A DNA stretch of 64,000 bases from Euborellia annulipes (GCA_023213315.1 JAKCPI010031616.1:62001-126000); one strand, 5' to 3'. Shown: positions 22,200-33,655, numbered from the stretch's first letter. Numbers and translations: made by a program. Notes: a model not told the origin generated them from the sequence alone.

Positions 22200-22980
22200 A
22201 AACGTCTCAAATTTCTGTTTTTTTTTTAACAAAGCCTGTTTTATACTGAACCTACTACCATAGTGACTATATAATATTTTTAATAATTTAATGAAATAAA
22301 TAAAAATTCCATGCTCGATAAAAAATTTAAAGCAAAAATTTCCATCCAGTTGAGTGACATCCTTTTTAATGATTTTTCGATTTAAATTTCAGGATTTTAT
22401 ATAACGCAAGTCTTTTTTTTATGAATGGGCGTAGTGTTGTTCATACTCACTTATATATTAGATAATGTTAAATTATTTTTATTTATTCTTTTGATATGAA
22501 TAGAAACACAATCCCGGGTTCTACTTTATTTTTTTTTTTTAAAGAATGGCCATACTTTGCAAATGAATCATTTTTTTTTTAAGTTATATAAACATCATAA
22601 CAGGAAAATTCTATTCTTTTCCAGAAAAGAAAAATTGAGTAATGGATAAAAAATTTTCTTTTTTGGAATTTTTCATTTTTAAATGAAACAATGATCAATT
22701 TCCGAGTCTATGATTTAATCACGGCAATATTAGAAGGTGAATTCATGACCAAATACGAAGGACGTTAACAATGCAACAGGTGACCCTGATGGGTTTCTGC
22801 TATTTTATGCCATTTACAAATGATTGATTAAGCAGATTTATTTCACTTATGATCTATTTCCTGTTAAGGGAATTTTTTATAGTGATGTAAGTTTACGTTT
22901 TTCATGAAATGCTTATGTTCTTAAATCTCCGTCATGTTTGAATTTTTTGAAAAAGGGATAAAAAAGTGAAACTTTTATAT
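22200..22980. other. AT-rich spacer
   Basis: No gene or named repeat. A GATCATAATTTTGTAA-like mix and T tracts only. Confidence 0.4.
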
Positions 22981-22986
22981 TTTTTT

Positions 22987-23121
22987 ACTTTCTCGTACCC
23001 TATATATGAAATATATAGGAGAGAAAGTAATGCGATCATGTCAAAAATTCGATGTCGAGATTTTGATGGATATACATGTTTTGAGGTCCCCTGAGTCCAA
23101 AAAAGTGGGTCCCGCAAATTG

Positions 23122-23153
<32 letters not shown>

Positions 23154-24002
23154 CTGTGTGTGTGTAACGATTTTTTTTAGCATGAAGGAATTGAGCTACC
23201 GGATTGAAATTTTATATTTAACTTAGGTACCTTTGAAGAATCTCAAAATAAGCTTTTGAACAAAATCGGCCAAAAAGTACTAGTACTTTACTGATGTACT
23301 TTTTCAGTTTTTTTCGATTTTCTCAAAATTTCCTCCAAGGATTTTTTTTAAAATTCATAAATCAACTATTTTTTAGATGCTCTTTAAAATGTATATTCTC
23401 ATTTTGCCGTTGAAATCTTCTGAAGACCACTTTACTCTTGTTCTTCATAGGAAAGATAGAACTGGTTGCCATGGTAACGGAATTTAAATTTTTTCTTTTT
23501 ATTAGATTAAAAATCAATTATTATTTAAATTCCCATTTTTTTTTATTTTTATTTCTGTCTTTAATTGTTTCCGGGAAAACATATATCACTCTCTCTCTCT
23601 CTCTCTCACTTGCAAACATTATCGTGTCTCTCCGCCTTCTCTCATAGGCCTAATGTTAATTTCCTATAGGGATTTGTAGGTTAATTTCGATTCAAAAGGG
23701 GATCCCTTTGAAACTTTTTACGCATTTAAAAATTTTTTTTCCAATTCTTATGAAATTTTGTATTTATTTACGATTCTATATTGTGTATAAAATGTCCAAA
23801 TATGAGATTAAAATTTTGAAAAATAACCATAGTTTATTTCAAGCAGTCAACATTTAAAATGCAAGTTTGAAACTAAGGTGCTATGGGAAACTAAATATAT
23901 CTCGACACAAAAAATCTGGTGTGACCAGCACGGTGCACAACTTTCTCTTACCGAAGGGTAAGAAAAAGTTGTGTGCTGTGCGCCAGTCACACCAGATTTT
24001 TT
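22987..24002 (-). repeat. Family A element, reverse, with internal insertion
   Basis: 3' hairpin 22987-23032, GT microsatellite 23124-23164, and 5' hairpin at 23910-24002. Unrelated sequence at about 23490-23860, including a CTCT run, interrupts the copy. Confidence 0.8.
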
Positions 24003-24175
24003 TATCAAGTATTCAAAAGATAGAAAAATTAGATAGCTTATTAATTTATTATGATTTTAAAAAAATTTTCCAATTTGGTTAATGAGCTTTCGATTAAAAA
24101 AAAAAATTTAACTTTATATCTTTTATCTTTTAAAATTCCGAAAAAATATAGAAACTATATTTTGAACGCAAAGAT

Positions 24176-24420
24176 CAGGGCGGTGGCATTGCGAACTTAA
24201 CTCGCGTCCGGGGCACAATTTCTTTTTAGTACCCCCCCCCCTCCCGCATTAGAAAACCATATAATATTATATGTAAAATATACTCGCAAATAAATAAATA
24301 AATAGTCATAGGCTTAAGCTAGGTAGCAATTTTTTGTTTTGCAGACTATTTGGCGCCCCTTTGTGAGTAGCGCCTGGGGCATTATGACCCCCCTTGCCCC
24401 CTCCCCTCGCTACACCCTTG
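24176..24420 (+). mobile_element. hAT-type MITE, diverged (family of 2434-2702)
   Basis: CAGGGCGGTGGC left end and CTCGCTACACCCTTG right end with the same internal blocks as 2434-2702 in reverse. No matching duplication remains. Confidence 0.6.
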
Positions 24421-24487
24421 TAGCAGGGCAGCCAGCAGAAATAAAAAACTTTTATATTTCGCCTACGTTTCGGAAACGTATCGTTAT

Positions 24488-24777
24488 AGCAAATTTTGAA
24501 AAAATTGAAAAAACTGAAAAAGTGTATCAGTAAAGTATTAGAATTTTTTGGCCAATTTTGTTTAAAAGCTTCGTGTCACGTGCCAAGAGGGTGCCAATTT
24601 TAAATATAAAATTTCATCCTCGTAGCTGAATTCCATCATGCTTAAAATTGACAGACCATGTCGCGAAAACCACTTTTTTGTATACAGGGGACCTCAAAAA
24701 ATTCATCAAAATCTCGACATCGAATTTTTGAATCCAATACTTTCTATATATATTCATATATAGGTAAGAGAAAGTAA
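24488..24777 (+). repeat. Family A element, 3' half
   Basis: Runs from GCAAATTTTGAAAAAATTGA to GGTAAGAGAAAGTAA. The microsatellite is lost. Confidence 0.75.
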
Positions 24778-24836
24778 AAATGTAAACTTCTTATAATAAA
24801 TGAAATTTTTATTTATTTAAATGAGAATCTAATATA

Positions 24837-25023
24837 CATGGGCGTAACTAGGGGAGTTCCGGGGGGCCTGCCCTCCCCAGAAGGCTCATGCCCCCAACCC
24901 CCCAGAAAGCTCCCTGCCTCAAGAAAAATTGAGAAAATATTGGGCTTTAAAGCCCCCCCCCCTCCCCCGGAGGATAGCTGGTCCCATGGCCCACCCCAGT
25001 CAAATTCTCTAGTTACGCCCAAG
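24837..25023 (+). mobile_element. hAT-type MITE
   Basis: Ends CATGGGCGTAACTAGG and CTAGTTACGCCCAAG flanked by a perfect duplication CTAATATA (24829-24836, 25024-25031). Frames on both strands here are artefacts. Confidence 0.88.
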
Positions 25024-25380
25024 CTAATATAATAATAAATTAATAAATATCAGTTTAGGTTAAGAAATTTGTGAAGTCGTAATTTTCTACTAGAGAAAGT
25101 AAAATTTTTATCAAATAGGAAAATAACCAAATGAACTCGAATTAATGATTGGAATATAATAAAATTAAATTATCGAATTGATAATTTAACCTTGAATTTT
25201 ATCATTATCTACCCAAACAAAGCAACAGGATAATAATTAATAGGGATATAATCAGTGATTTTCAAATAAAATAGCTACTCAATTAGTAAAAATTATCTGA
25301 AACAAAATATTATGATTTGATATATAGGAAAGAGAATTGGCAGACAATATGCGAGCCTCTATATTATAGAAAATTGTTGA

Positions 25381-25413
25381 AACGTTTCGGCTTTATTCTA
25401 CTAAGGCCATCAG
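25381..25413 (-). ncRNA. Degenerate hammerhead-like motif
   Basis: Minus strand CTGATGG (last core A lost), GAAACGTT. Probably inactive. Confidence 0.3.
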
Positions 25414-25688
25414 TCCAATTAGAAATATTTTGATATTAAATATAGGATGTAATTTTGGATTAGATTCAAAAAGATTAAGTGATTCTACTTGAGGATGAAA
25501 ATGATAAGGCATTAGACATGAGTTAAAATCGAATCCAAAAATAAAGATTAAATAGGAGAGGGCGCAGGCAGCCAAGAAGTAAGCCTCTACTGGTTGCCTG
25601 ATCCCTCACCTCTTGTTGAAATACAACAGCTACTTCACAAATTGGCATAATAAAGATTAAATAATTTGAAGAGAAGTTGCTGTTGATG

Positions 25689-26008
25689 TTATGGAATGGA
25701 AAAGAGCAAGTACAGTGGCAGCAAATAAAGAGAGCCTTTAGATGCCAAATGCGGAAAGGGAGACGTTTCGGACAAAATTTTATTATCTTATAGACTCTCG
25801 CGGAACATTGACTCTCGCCTGATTTTATAATAAAATATGCATGTGCACAAAATTGTGCCGCAATAACAATGACCTAATTAGTTTATAAGCCAACGAGGAC
25901 TGAGGATGGACAAATAACATTTTGTCCGAAACGTCTCCCTTTAGGCATTTGGCAGCCAAAGGCTCTCTTTATTTGCTGCACCTGTACTTGTTCTTTTCCA
26001 TTCCATAA
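25689..26008. repeat. Inverted repeat carrying hammerhead-like motifs
   Basis: Arms GTTATGGAATGGAAAAGAGC and the reverse complement ending TTCTTTTCCATTCCAT continue through AAATAAAGAGAGCC. The left arm keeps GACGTTTC (25762-25769) without a full core; the right arm holds a full motif. A lone arm copy is at 61803-61858. Confidence 0.8.
25900..25935 (+). ncRNA. Hammerhead-like motif
   Basis: CTGAGGA, stem II GGACAAA/TTTGTCC, GAAACGTC. Stem I pairs GGA with TCC. The stem II is one of the longest in the window. Confidence 0.62.
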
Positions 26009-26090
26009 AGATTAAATTTAGAACTTAAGATCTTACTTTGGTCAATGAAATTTTAGATTATTTAAATAGTATAATAAGCGAGATGTGTTT

Positions 26091-26172
26091 ATTGGGCCGG
26101 CGCCCTAGGATAAGGGTAGGTGCAACCGTCGCGAAAGCGTGGAGGTCCTGGTTCGACTCCAGGGGGTGCAAT
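26091..26172 (+). mobile_element. tRNA-like (SINE-type) sequence
   Basis: A B-box GGTTCGACTCC lies within paired arms TCCTGG...CCAGGG, as in a T arm, and GGATAAGGGTAGGTG may be a decayed A-box. The acceptor stem does not close convincingly, so a functional tRNA is unlikely. Confidence 0.4.
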
Positions 26173-26179
26173 TTTGCAC

Positions 26180-26785
26180 AATCTTAAGCAGAAACATATC
26201 TCGCAAACTTGCTATCTTAAACGATATATTGACTGGCTAATGGACAGTCTATTTGAGGATTGATTGAAAAAATTCCATCCTTTTCAAACAAGGCTCTACC
26301 TAGCTAATAAAAGATTTTATGTGGAGTAAACTTTTCTGCCTGCTTGGTTCCTAAACAACAAATTGGGCGATTTTTTTCAAAGAAAAAATAAAGTTGTGAC
26401 CTTGAAATAATTCAAGGATTTTCAAAAAAAATTATGTAATTGATAGATTGATAGGAGAAAAGAACGAGGAAGAAATTTGAGGAAGAGGAATTTTGAAATT
26501 GGCGATCCGAACAAAAGTGTCCTTAAGACTAACCAACCAAATCCTTTTGTTTTTAATGGATTATAAAGAAAATTAAATTTCAAAACCTATTATAAAGCAA
26601 TATAATATCTTTATTTAGATTGAAAAAATTTTCAAATATTTTGTAATTTTTATTTGAATTTTATTTCACCAACCCTTTCATTTCCTAATGTAAATTTAAA
26701 AGTTCAAGTTTAAGGTGAAAAATTTAGATTGAAAGTAGATCCTATAATTAAAATGAATTTATCGTAAATAAAATTTTATATTTAA
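26180..26785. other. AT-rich spacer
   Basis: No gene or repeat recognised. Confidence 0.45.
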
Positions 26786-26860
26786 AATTAAAATTAAATA
26801 TACAAATTAAACACTAGGTTATTTGTTTCAAAGGTTTTGTTAATTAAAAAATTAACACTT

Positions 26861-26893
26861 GATACGTATTTCGACAATTCCTTGTCATCATCA
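26861..26893 (-). ncRNA. Hammerhead-like motif with 6-base palindromic stem III
   Basis: Minus strand TTGATGA (first core C changed), stem II GACAA/TTGTC, GAAA, TACGTA, TC. Stem I pairs CTT-type bases with AAG. Confidence 0.5.
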
Positions 26894-26926
26894 AAAGTGA
26901 TTACATGTATTAGAATGTAATCACTT

Positions 26927-26960
26927 CTGATGATGACAAGGAATTGTCGAAATACGTATC
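26927..26960 (+). ncRNA. Hammerhead-like motif with 6-base palindromic stem III
   Basis: CTGATGA, stem II GACAA/TTGTC, GAAA, palindrome TACGTA, TC. Stem I pairs CACTT before with AAGTG after (5 bp). All core residues are present. A palindromic stem III can form between two copies, as in double hammerheads. Confidence 0.65.
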
Positions 26961-27162
26961 AAGTGTTAATTTTTTTAATTAATAAAACCTTTGAAACAAA
27001 TAACCTAGTGTTTAATTTTTATATTTAATTTTAATTTACAAAATTTTTCAACGAGAACCAACGGTCGAAAGTTTAAGTCTTATTATATTTAAAAACCTTA
27101 TCGTATACAATTGTTGACTAATTTTATTTGAATGAATTTAGTTAGCTATTGATGTTGTAAAA

Positions 27163-27289
27163 ATCTGGTGTGACTGGCGCACAGCACACAACATTCGATT
27201 ACCGAAGGTAATTGTCACACTAGATTTTTTGTGTCGACATGTATTTAGTTTCCGACAGTACGGTATATTCGATTTTCAAGATGTAAAAT
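27163..27289 (+). repeat. Family A element, 5' end, cut by SINE-1
   Basis: Shortened 5' hairpin and the CGACATGTATTTAGTTTCCG block up to AAGATGTAAAAT, where a SINE-1 begins. Confidence 0.75.
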
Positions 27290-27413
27290 GCCCTCGGGGT
27301 TTGGTATAGAGGTTAGCGTGTTAACCTCGTATACCAAAAGTCGCGGGTTCGGACCCCAGGCAGTCCGATGATTTTATTTAAGCCATTTGGATACCTAATG
27401 GCTTAAATGAATC
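27290..27413 (+). mobile_element. tRNA-derived SINE-1, 3'-truncated
   Basis: GCCCTCGGGGTTTGG head with GAGGTTAGCGTG, B-box GGGTTCGGACCCC and the ATTTGGATACC palindrome. A GAAACGTC remnant follows at 27434-27441. Confidence 0.8.
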
Positions 27414-27449
27414 GTTTATTTCAGAAACCAGTCCGAAACGTCTTTTTCA

Positions 27450-28120
27450 GTTTTGACATCCAAAGGGCTTATTATTATTTGCTGCCCTAGTAGCTACTTG
27501 CCCTTACTTTCGAACATTAACAGCAACTTCTCTTAGAATAATGATTACCAACTAATTTTGGGACTTCAGATAGACAAAAAGAACTTAAAAAAAAATTTTA
27601 AGGGAACAATATGCCGTATTTTGACACTTAGAAGTGATTTTGCAAGACGAATCATTTTCTTTGTTCATGTATATTAGAAATAAAATTTTATATAAATGCT
27701 GTTAAATAAACACAATTCAAAGCGATTATTAATATACATAATAAAATTTAAAACAATGGTTGAAAAAAATTTAGAAATTCGTAGAAACGCCTTCTTTCAT
27801 ACCTGTTAAGTTCCGTTAAGTTTTTAAATGGTTATATTTTATTATAAGCATAAATAAATAAATAAAAATAAATATTAATTATTCGCGATTATTTACGTAA
27901 ACTAATAAATGACATAATTAATATTCGACTTCGTAATTTGTATCATAAACTTAAGAATTAATCTTTTTTTACTCTTGAACTTGTTACTATATTTTTTTTA
28001 TCTCAAAATAGTATTTGATCAATATATACTTTCATTTAAAAAGCAAGAATTAATTTAGTGAATAGTTTTATTTGCATATTTTAGATTTCCACTGGATTGG
28101 ATATATATTAATATATTTTG
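27450..28120. other. AT-rich spacer
   Basis: No gene or repeat recognised. Confidence 0.45.
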
Positions 28121-28340
28121 AGTTTTTAATTATAGACCACAACCACATTTTGTATTAATTATTTATTAAAAATATAAATACTGTACAAGGCTTCGGCTAC
28201 TTATTCTGCAGTCGTTTTCAAGTACTCTGCACTTGCTCAGGCTCAAGAGAATGGGAGCAGAATAAGTAGTCGAAACGTTGTACAGTATTTATATTTGTAA
28301 TAAATAATTAATACAAAATGTGGTCTATAATTAAAAACTT
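28121..28340. repeat. Inverted repeat with degenerate hammerhead remnants
   Basis: Arms of about 85 bases: TTTTTAATTATAGACCACA on the left and TGTGGTCTATAATTAAAAA on the right. The right arm has GTCGAAACGTT (near 28269) without an upstream core. The outer 25 bases recur three times at 47918-48045. Confidence 0.8.
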
Positions 28341-28399
28341 CCATAAAGGAAAAAATGGTAAATTTTTCTTTCAAGTCATAAATCATTAATTTCGTAGTT

Positions 28400-28649
28400 G
28401 CTCCCGGGCTTGGTGTAGTTGGTAGGGTGCCTACCGAACGTCGCGAGTTCCTACCCTAGGCAGTCCAGATGATTTATTAAGCCATTTAGATACCAAATGG
28501 CTTAAATAGAAATGCCTGAACCCCAATATAGATAGATTCATAAATAACGGTTATCGTCAAGTCTTATATGGCCTAAGTTACCGAAAAAACTGTGAGAATG
28601 TGTGTGTGAATGAGAAAAAAAGTGGGAATGTTTTTAAAATAAAAAAAAA
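28400..28649 (+). mobile_element. tRNA-derived SINE-1 with target duplication
   Basis: Head GCTCCCGGGCTTGGTGTAG, partly deleted in the anticodon-like part, normal body, A-rich tail. Flanked by TTCGTAGTT at 28391-28399 and 28650-28658. Confidence 0.85.
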
Positions 28650-28798
28650 TTCGTAGTTTTCTATTTTTTAAAAGATTATATCATTAATATGAAAAATAAT
28701 AAATTGAGTATAATTTTTTTCTATGGCCAGTAGCCCCTAGCTTTACTGATCTGATCCCGAAGGGACCAGCGCCTCCCCCACTACACACGGTTTAGATA

Positions 28799-28871
28799 TA
28801 TCGATTATTTTCTTAAAAAATAATCGATTATTAAAATAAATAATCGATTATTGGGTAAATAATCGATTATT
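28799..28871. promoter_or_regulatory. Cluster of palindromic ATCGAT sites
   Basis: Four copies of a palindrome around ATCGAT, three as TAATCGATTA, start near 28800, 28821, 28841 and 28860 at about 20-base spacing. ATCGAT-type sites bind Cut/Onecut-type homeodomain proteins in animals. Whether this is regulatory or simply a short tandem repeat is unknown. Confidence 0.3.
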
Positions 28872-29049
28872 TTTCGTGGGATAATTAGCATAAATAACAA
28901 AAAAATAATGGCCCAAAAGTCATGTCGCAAATGTAATGTTCGGGGCCCATTTGAAACAAATTCGGAAGAACCTACATAAGCTTAGGGCTGATCTCAAATA
29001 TGGATCTGCATGTAGCATTGAATTAGCTTCAGCTACGCCCTTGATCATG

Positions 29050-29660
29050 CCTGCTCTTAAAAAGGAATTTTATAGAATTTAAATACTTTGATGGTAGTAA
29101 TTATATTCATATAAAAAATATCTCTAGACTATATTTTATAGATTAAAATGTCAATTATTAACTGACTCGGAGATGTGAATTTCCTCCCTATCTGATAGAT
29201 AAAATATATATAATTTTCCTTTTAACTGTAAATAATTACAGGTATTTAAAGTACAAAGATTTTTCCCATCAAAAGTACAAAAAAAAAAAAAAAATGTATG
29301 GAAGGGGACGAAGATATCATCGCCAGTTTCATCTTTATTATATAAGATGGATTCCCCCCTCTTTTTCTTAGGTATGATACAAGAAAATAGGTGGGGAAGA
29401 AGTATCGCGTGAACGGAAATGACATTGCTGAGGCAATGACAGACGGACAAATAAACATAGCACTGATAATAGAAACAAGAAGACATGTGAAAGCATAAGC
29501 ATTCAAAATTCATTAAAAAAAAAAATTAGAAATTATTGTTTTTTGACATGGTCATTCGGAAAAAAAGATAAGACAAGGACGATATATTTAATCCGCCACT
29601 TCAGGGACGTTATGAGAGAGAATGAGGAGTAAATAATAAAATAATGTGATTAAGATAGGT
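29050..29660. other. AT-rich spacer
   Basis: Contains a 120-codon reverse frame of skewed, low-complexity composition that I do not accept as a gene. No repeat boundaries seen. Confidence 0.4.
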
Positions 29661-29745
29661 GGATATTGTTGAGAAAGATGAGTAAATAAAATCCGGAGCT
29701 GATGATCAGGCAATTTATTTGGATTACTTCCGTCCGCTATAAGTC

Positions 29746-29778
29746 GACGTTTCGGAGCCAAAACGACTCCTTCTTCAA
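29746..29778 (-). ncRNA. Hammerhead-like motif, one core change
   Basis: Minus strand TTGAAGA (CTGAAGA expected), stem II GGAG/CTCC, GAAACGTC. Stem I pairs GTC with GAC. Confidence 0.5.
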
Positions 29779-29964
29779 GACCATGCGGTGTCAAAAAAAC
29801 AAATAGCCTTCAATTTTGTCATAAAAGGCTATGATTAATCACGCTAGAAGACATAAGAATGATTATTCTTCGTTTGGCACCATTGACTTTGTCTTCTTGC
29901 GAGATTAATCATAGCTTTTTATGACAAAATTGAGGGCTATTTGTTTTTTTGACACTGCATAGTC

Positions 29965-29997
29965 CTGAAGAAGGAGTCGTTTTGGCTCCGAAACGTC
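29965..29997 (+). ncRNA. Hammerhead-like motif
   Basis: CTGAAGA, stem II GGAG/CTCC, GAAACGTC. Stem I pairs AGTC with GGCT (one G-U). Confidence 0.6.
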
Positions 29998-30186
29998 GGC
30001 TTATAGCGGACGGAAGTAATCCAAATAAATTGCCTGATCATCAGCTCCGGATTTTATTTACTCAACCTTCTCAATAAAATAATGATTATACTACCGAATT
30101 GTTAAAAAAAAAAAAAGAATTTGCAATCAAAATTTTAAAATTTTTTTAACATTCCACAAAACTTTTCAAGTGGCCTAAATGAACGA

Positions 30187-30500
30187 AAATCGAAAAAAAA
30201 CTGAAAAACCACATCAGTAAAGTTCTATTACTTTTTGGCTGATTTGATCAAAAGCTTATTTTTACGCCATAGGTGGGTGTCTAAGTTAAATATAAAATAT
30301 AAAATTTCAACCTCCTAGTTCAATTCCTTCATTGTTAAAAATGTCCACACGGACAGACCAGGTCGCGAAAACCACTTTTTTGGATTCAGGCAACCTCAAA
30401 AACGATACACATTCATTAAAATCTCGACATCGAATTTTTGACATGAATCCAATACTTTCTTTCTATATATCTTAACATATATAGAGGTAAGAGAAAGTAA
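30187..30500 (+). repeat. Family A element, 3' half
   Basis: From AAAATCGAAAAAAAACTGAA to GGTAAGAGAAAGTAA. Microsatellite reduced to a few units. Confidence 0.75.
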
Positions 30501-30504
30501 ACAT

Positions 30505-31066
30505 AGGGTAAGAGAAAGTGAAAATTGGGTAAAAATTTACTAATGATAACAACTGTGAAAGCCAATACTCCAAAATTAAATGGGTATTGATTAATTTTCA
30601 GATTAGAACATAAATATTGAATAAGATTATATCCATTAAAATTATATTGGTAGACAATAGACAAATTTTTCGCAACTAGGAAAAAGAGAAAATTATTTAA
30701 TTAAAATATTTATTTTACAGAAATGTCCCAAAAGTTGATCTAAATATTTTTTTTTGAATATGTAATATTTAATATTGAAAAAAATCCATTTCTTCACAAG
30801 GCACCCTAAAATCCAAGGGAAATGACAAAATCGAATAGATTATAATAATATTAACAAGAGTTTGTTGATTCTTGTTATATTTTCTGTATATATCTCATAA
30901 AATGTCGTCAAAAATGTAAAGTTGGAAATACTTCCTTTGCGCTAGTGTGTGGGTTGTTAAAAGATAATAGTCTATGTGTTTTGTATGAAATGAAATCATT
31001 TTGTTATGTTTTTATTAAATTCTTTAAATGTCTTAAAGATTTTTATATCAGCATATATTGAATTTA
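30505..31066. other. AT-rich spacer
   Basis: No gene. The right end (from about 31020) is the flank shared by the exon-like modules. Confidence 0.4.
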
Positions 31067-31077
31067 AAATGAATTAG

Positions 31078-31340
31078 GCCCTCGGGGCTTGGTGTAGGGG
31101 CTAGCGTGCTAACCTCGTATACCAAAAGTCGCGGGTTCGGACCCCAGGCAGTCCGATGATTTTATTTAAGCCATTTGGATACCAAATGGCTTAAATAAGA
31201 ATGCCTGGACCCCATATATGTATATTAATCAATAACGGATATAGTAAATGTCTTATATGGCCTGAGTTGCCAAAAAGACAGTGTGATTGTGTATATGAGT
31301 GTGAGTGCGAATGAGAAAAAAGTGTGAGTGTTAAAAAAAA
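31078..31340 (+). mobile_element. tRNA-derived SINE-1 with perfect 11-bp duplication
   Basis: GCCCTCGGGGCTTGGTGTAG head, A-box-like GGGGCTAGCGTG, B-box GGGTTCGGACCCC, body and A tail. Flanked by AAATGAATTAG at 31067-31077 and 31341-31351. The related modules at 13.9 kb and 63.4 kb lack it and act as empty sites. Confidence 0.92.
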
Positions 31341-31379
31341 AAATGAATTAGAAATGTAAACATTACAAGAGTTGCTCAC

Positions 31380-31497
31380 CAAATGAGGGATTTCTGGATT
31401 AATTTGGAACACGTCTGACAGAAGCGGCGCTTGGAGTCTTAGTAAAGAATAGCATTCAAGGTATCCAGGTTTGAAGCAGCTCTGAACCTGTGAAAAT
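31380..31497 (-). repeat. Exon-like dispersed module, copy 2
   Basis: 118-base minus-strand block between CACAG and GTGAGCAA, open in one frame (VQSCFKPGYLECYSLLRLQ...). The other two copies are not open in that frame, so coding is doubtful. Confidence 0.4.
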
Positions 31498-31539
31498 AAG
31501 AAACAAACCATTAAATTACCAATTGTTCTGTTAATAGCT

Positions 31540-31571
31540 CTGAAGATGGTCCTAAACTGGACCGAAACTTC
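31540..31571 (+). ncRNA. Hammerhead-like motif
   Basis: CTGAAGA, stem II GGTCC/GGACC (perfect), GAAACTTC (G to T in stem III). Stem I pairs AGCT with AGCT. Confidence 0.5.
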
Positions 31572-31632
31572 AGCTCTGAGGGGGGAAATAAATTAAATTA
31601 CGCTTAGCTACACTCTCATTATTATTAAATTA

Positions 31633-31791
31633 TTTTATTTTTTCGGCATCGAAGGCTATTTGACCCCATCTCTATTTATTTCAATTGAATTGGTAGCCAA
31701 TCCAATTGAAATAAATTTTTGTCGCACGAGACGGGATGCGAACCCTTTGATATCAGAAGCCAATTCTCTACCTCTGAGCCATAGGTCAAGG
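31633..31791 (-). mobile_element. tRNA-derived SINE-2
   Basis: Reverse orientation, with TTCGGCATCGAAGGC tail block, AAATTTATTTCAATTGGATT, B-box GGTTCGCATCCCG complement and TGGCTCAGAGG head. Confidence 0.7.
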
Positions 31792-32295
31792 GCAATTAAA
31801 GTATTAAAGGGTAATAAAATATTGGTGGCAGAAATAGCTGGTGGCCAAATATCAACAATCTTTTTAAATAAATAAATATATTAAAGTTTATATTATTCTA
31901 GTATGTGTGGGAAAGGTATGTGTGTGAGTGAGAGCACAAAAGATGATATCATTTTCCATTTGACGCAAAGGAAGTATTTTAATTTTTTTTCTTTTTTTAA
32001 TAATGAATAGAGGTAAAAATTTTAATTTATTCCAATTTTCTTTATGAAGAAAAATAACTATGTAACCAAGTTGCAAAACCAGCTCTCATATCCTCAATGA
32101 GATGGGGTGGTAAATTATTTCTTGTGTTGTGGGTTGCCTGCCTCCAGGAGTTGTTGGGTTCAAAAAAAAAGATATAGTTTTTTTGTTTTTTTAAGTTATT
32201 TGTTTCAAAGCTTGTAAGCGATTGGCAAAAACGGGCAACGGCACTATCGAGAGAAAGAGAGATTTGACGTTTTTACTTTTTATTTATTAAATGCA

Positions 32296-32550
32296 AGTGG
32301 TCAGATTTTGAACTAAGGTGCTGATTAACTTAATATATCTAAAATCTTATATTTGCTGAGATTACTTGTCTCAATTGTAACAATTACAATTATACAATTG
32401 TAACAATTGAGACAAGTAATCTCAGCAAATATAAGATTTTAAATATTTCTTCTTGTCATCAAAAATTCTAGTCCCCGGTATGACAGCACAGTACACAACC
32501 TTACCGAAGATAAGAGAAAGTTTTGTGCTGTGCGTCAAGTCACAGCAGTT
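32296..32550 (-). repeat. Family A 5' end, reverse, interrupted by a palindrome
   Basis: AACTAAGGTGCTG...TAATATATCT matches 23868-23905, and the decayed 5' hairpin is at 32458-32550. Between them lies a separate palindrome (32341-32440, arms about 45 bases, AAAATCTTATATTTGCTGAG). Confidence 0.65.
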
Positions 32551-32759
32551 TTTTTTTTTTTGGGGGAAGGGGCGTCATTTTCGTATCTGCGAGGGGCGCC
32601 AGTCAATATAGTTACGCCCCTGACGAGAATCATCCCCAGGTAGCGAGGATTAACTTTAATTTTCCAAGACCATAATCCCCCATTACGCTGGGAACAGTGC
32701 AAAATCTTCAGACGCTTATTTGCACTTTTTTGTGGGAATCTTTTTTGATCCATCCAGAT

Positions 32760-33655
32760 ATCAAATTTTGTTTTTTGAATTTCATTTTAAATTAGATTTT
32801 TGATTTTCAAATTTCAAATTTTGTATCTCTCTTTCTCTTTGGCTTCAGAACACTTGAATAAAATTTGAATATCAACACTTCACTCCATCTCTAAATTTTA
32901 TTTTCTTGTAATTTTTTTTATGAAATGCCTTAGGCTGCCTACTATAGTCGAAAGTTAATCTATTTTGTTCTCTTTTTGCGAGAGAAGAAGAGCTTTAAAT
33001 ATTATATAACTTATAATTATTATTATAGGTCGATGTGTGCAGGTTTATTATCCCCTATATGAAAACTCGTTTAGTCTTGTTCCTTGAATTTTGTCTCTTT
33101 CTCTTTTTCTCCTTCACTTGATTAATGCTCTCATTCATAGGTGGTTTTATTAGATCAATATAAACAAATAATTAAATGGAATTTTATTTGTTATTTAAAA
33201 AAAAAAACTCATTAAAAAAGGTAAAGTTGCAAAATGAACTTAAAAGATTTATAATAAAAATATAAATTTCCAAAGATCAAAATTTTTTAATCAAAGTGTG
33301 CAGGAAGGGCGTAGAATAATCCGAAGATGATTAAAAAAATACGACAGGTCGGAATTATTTTATTTTCACCTTGTCAACTTTCCGGGGACTAAATGTCACC
33401 CATCTTAGGACAAAGGGTTGATAAAAATTTCACTGCCACCCTCCGATATGGTGGGAAGAATGCAGTATACCCTACAATAGAACAACTTGTGCTGAGGCTT
33501 CACCAGAGTAACATTTACTAATATTTTTTCTAAATCTAAATGATCTACTCTAGTAATGAGATCATATAAAAATAAGAGAAAGTAAAAATTAAAATTCTAA
33601 GGTCCATGATAATTAGAGCCCGGATTCCTATACAATTGCATATTCTATTTACTAT
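32760..33655. other. AT-rich spacer
   Basis: No gene or recognised repeat; CTCTTT-type pyrimidine runs near 32827 and 33100. Confidence 0.4.

Larger units (their letters stand above)
26788..27037. repeat. Inverted repeat with paired hammerhead-like motifs
   Basis: Arms of about 115 bases are nearly perfect, from AAACACTAGGTTATTTG on the left to AACCTAGTGTTTAATTT on the right, with the centre near 26909. Confidence 0.88.
29669..30074. repeat. Inverted repeat with paired hammerhead-like motifs
   Basis: Arms of about 185 bases from TTGAGAAAGATGAGTAAATA to TTTATTTACTCAACCTTCTC, with AATCCAAATAAATTGCCTG shared. The centre near 29870 is unique. Confidence 0.88.

Noticed and set aside
26091..26172. 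Functional tRNA gene
   Set aside because: T arm and B-box are good but the acceptor and D arms do not pair, so a SINE or tRNA relic is more likely.
29151..29513. 120-codon reverse frame, the second longest group in the window
   Set aside because: Composition is skewed by T/A runs, there is no domain pattern, and the frame overlaps another of similar quality in a different phase.
31078..31150. tRNA gene at the head of SINE-1
   Set aside because: A- and B-boxes are present but the sequence continues into a SINE body and A tail with a target duplication.
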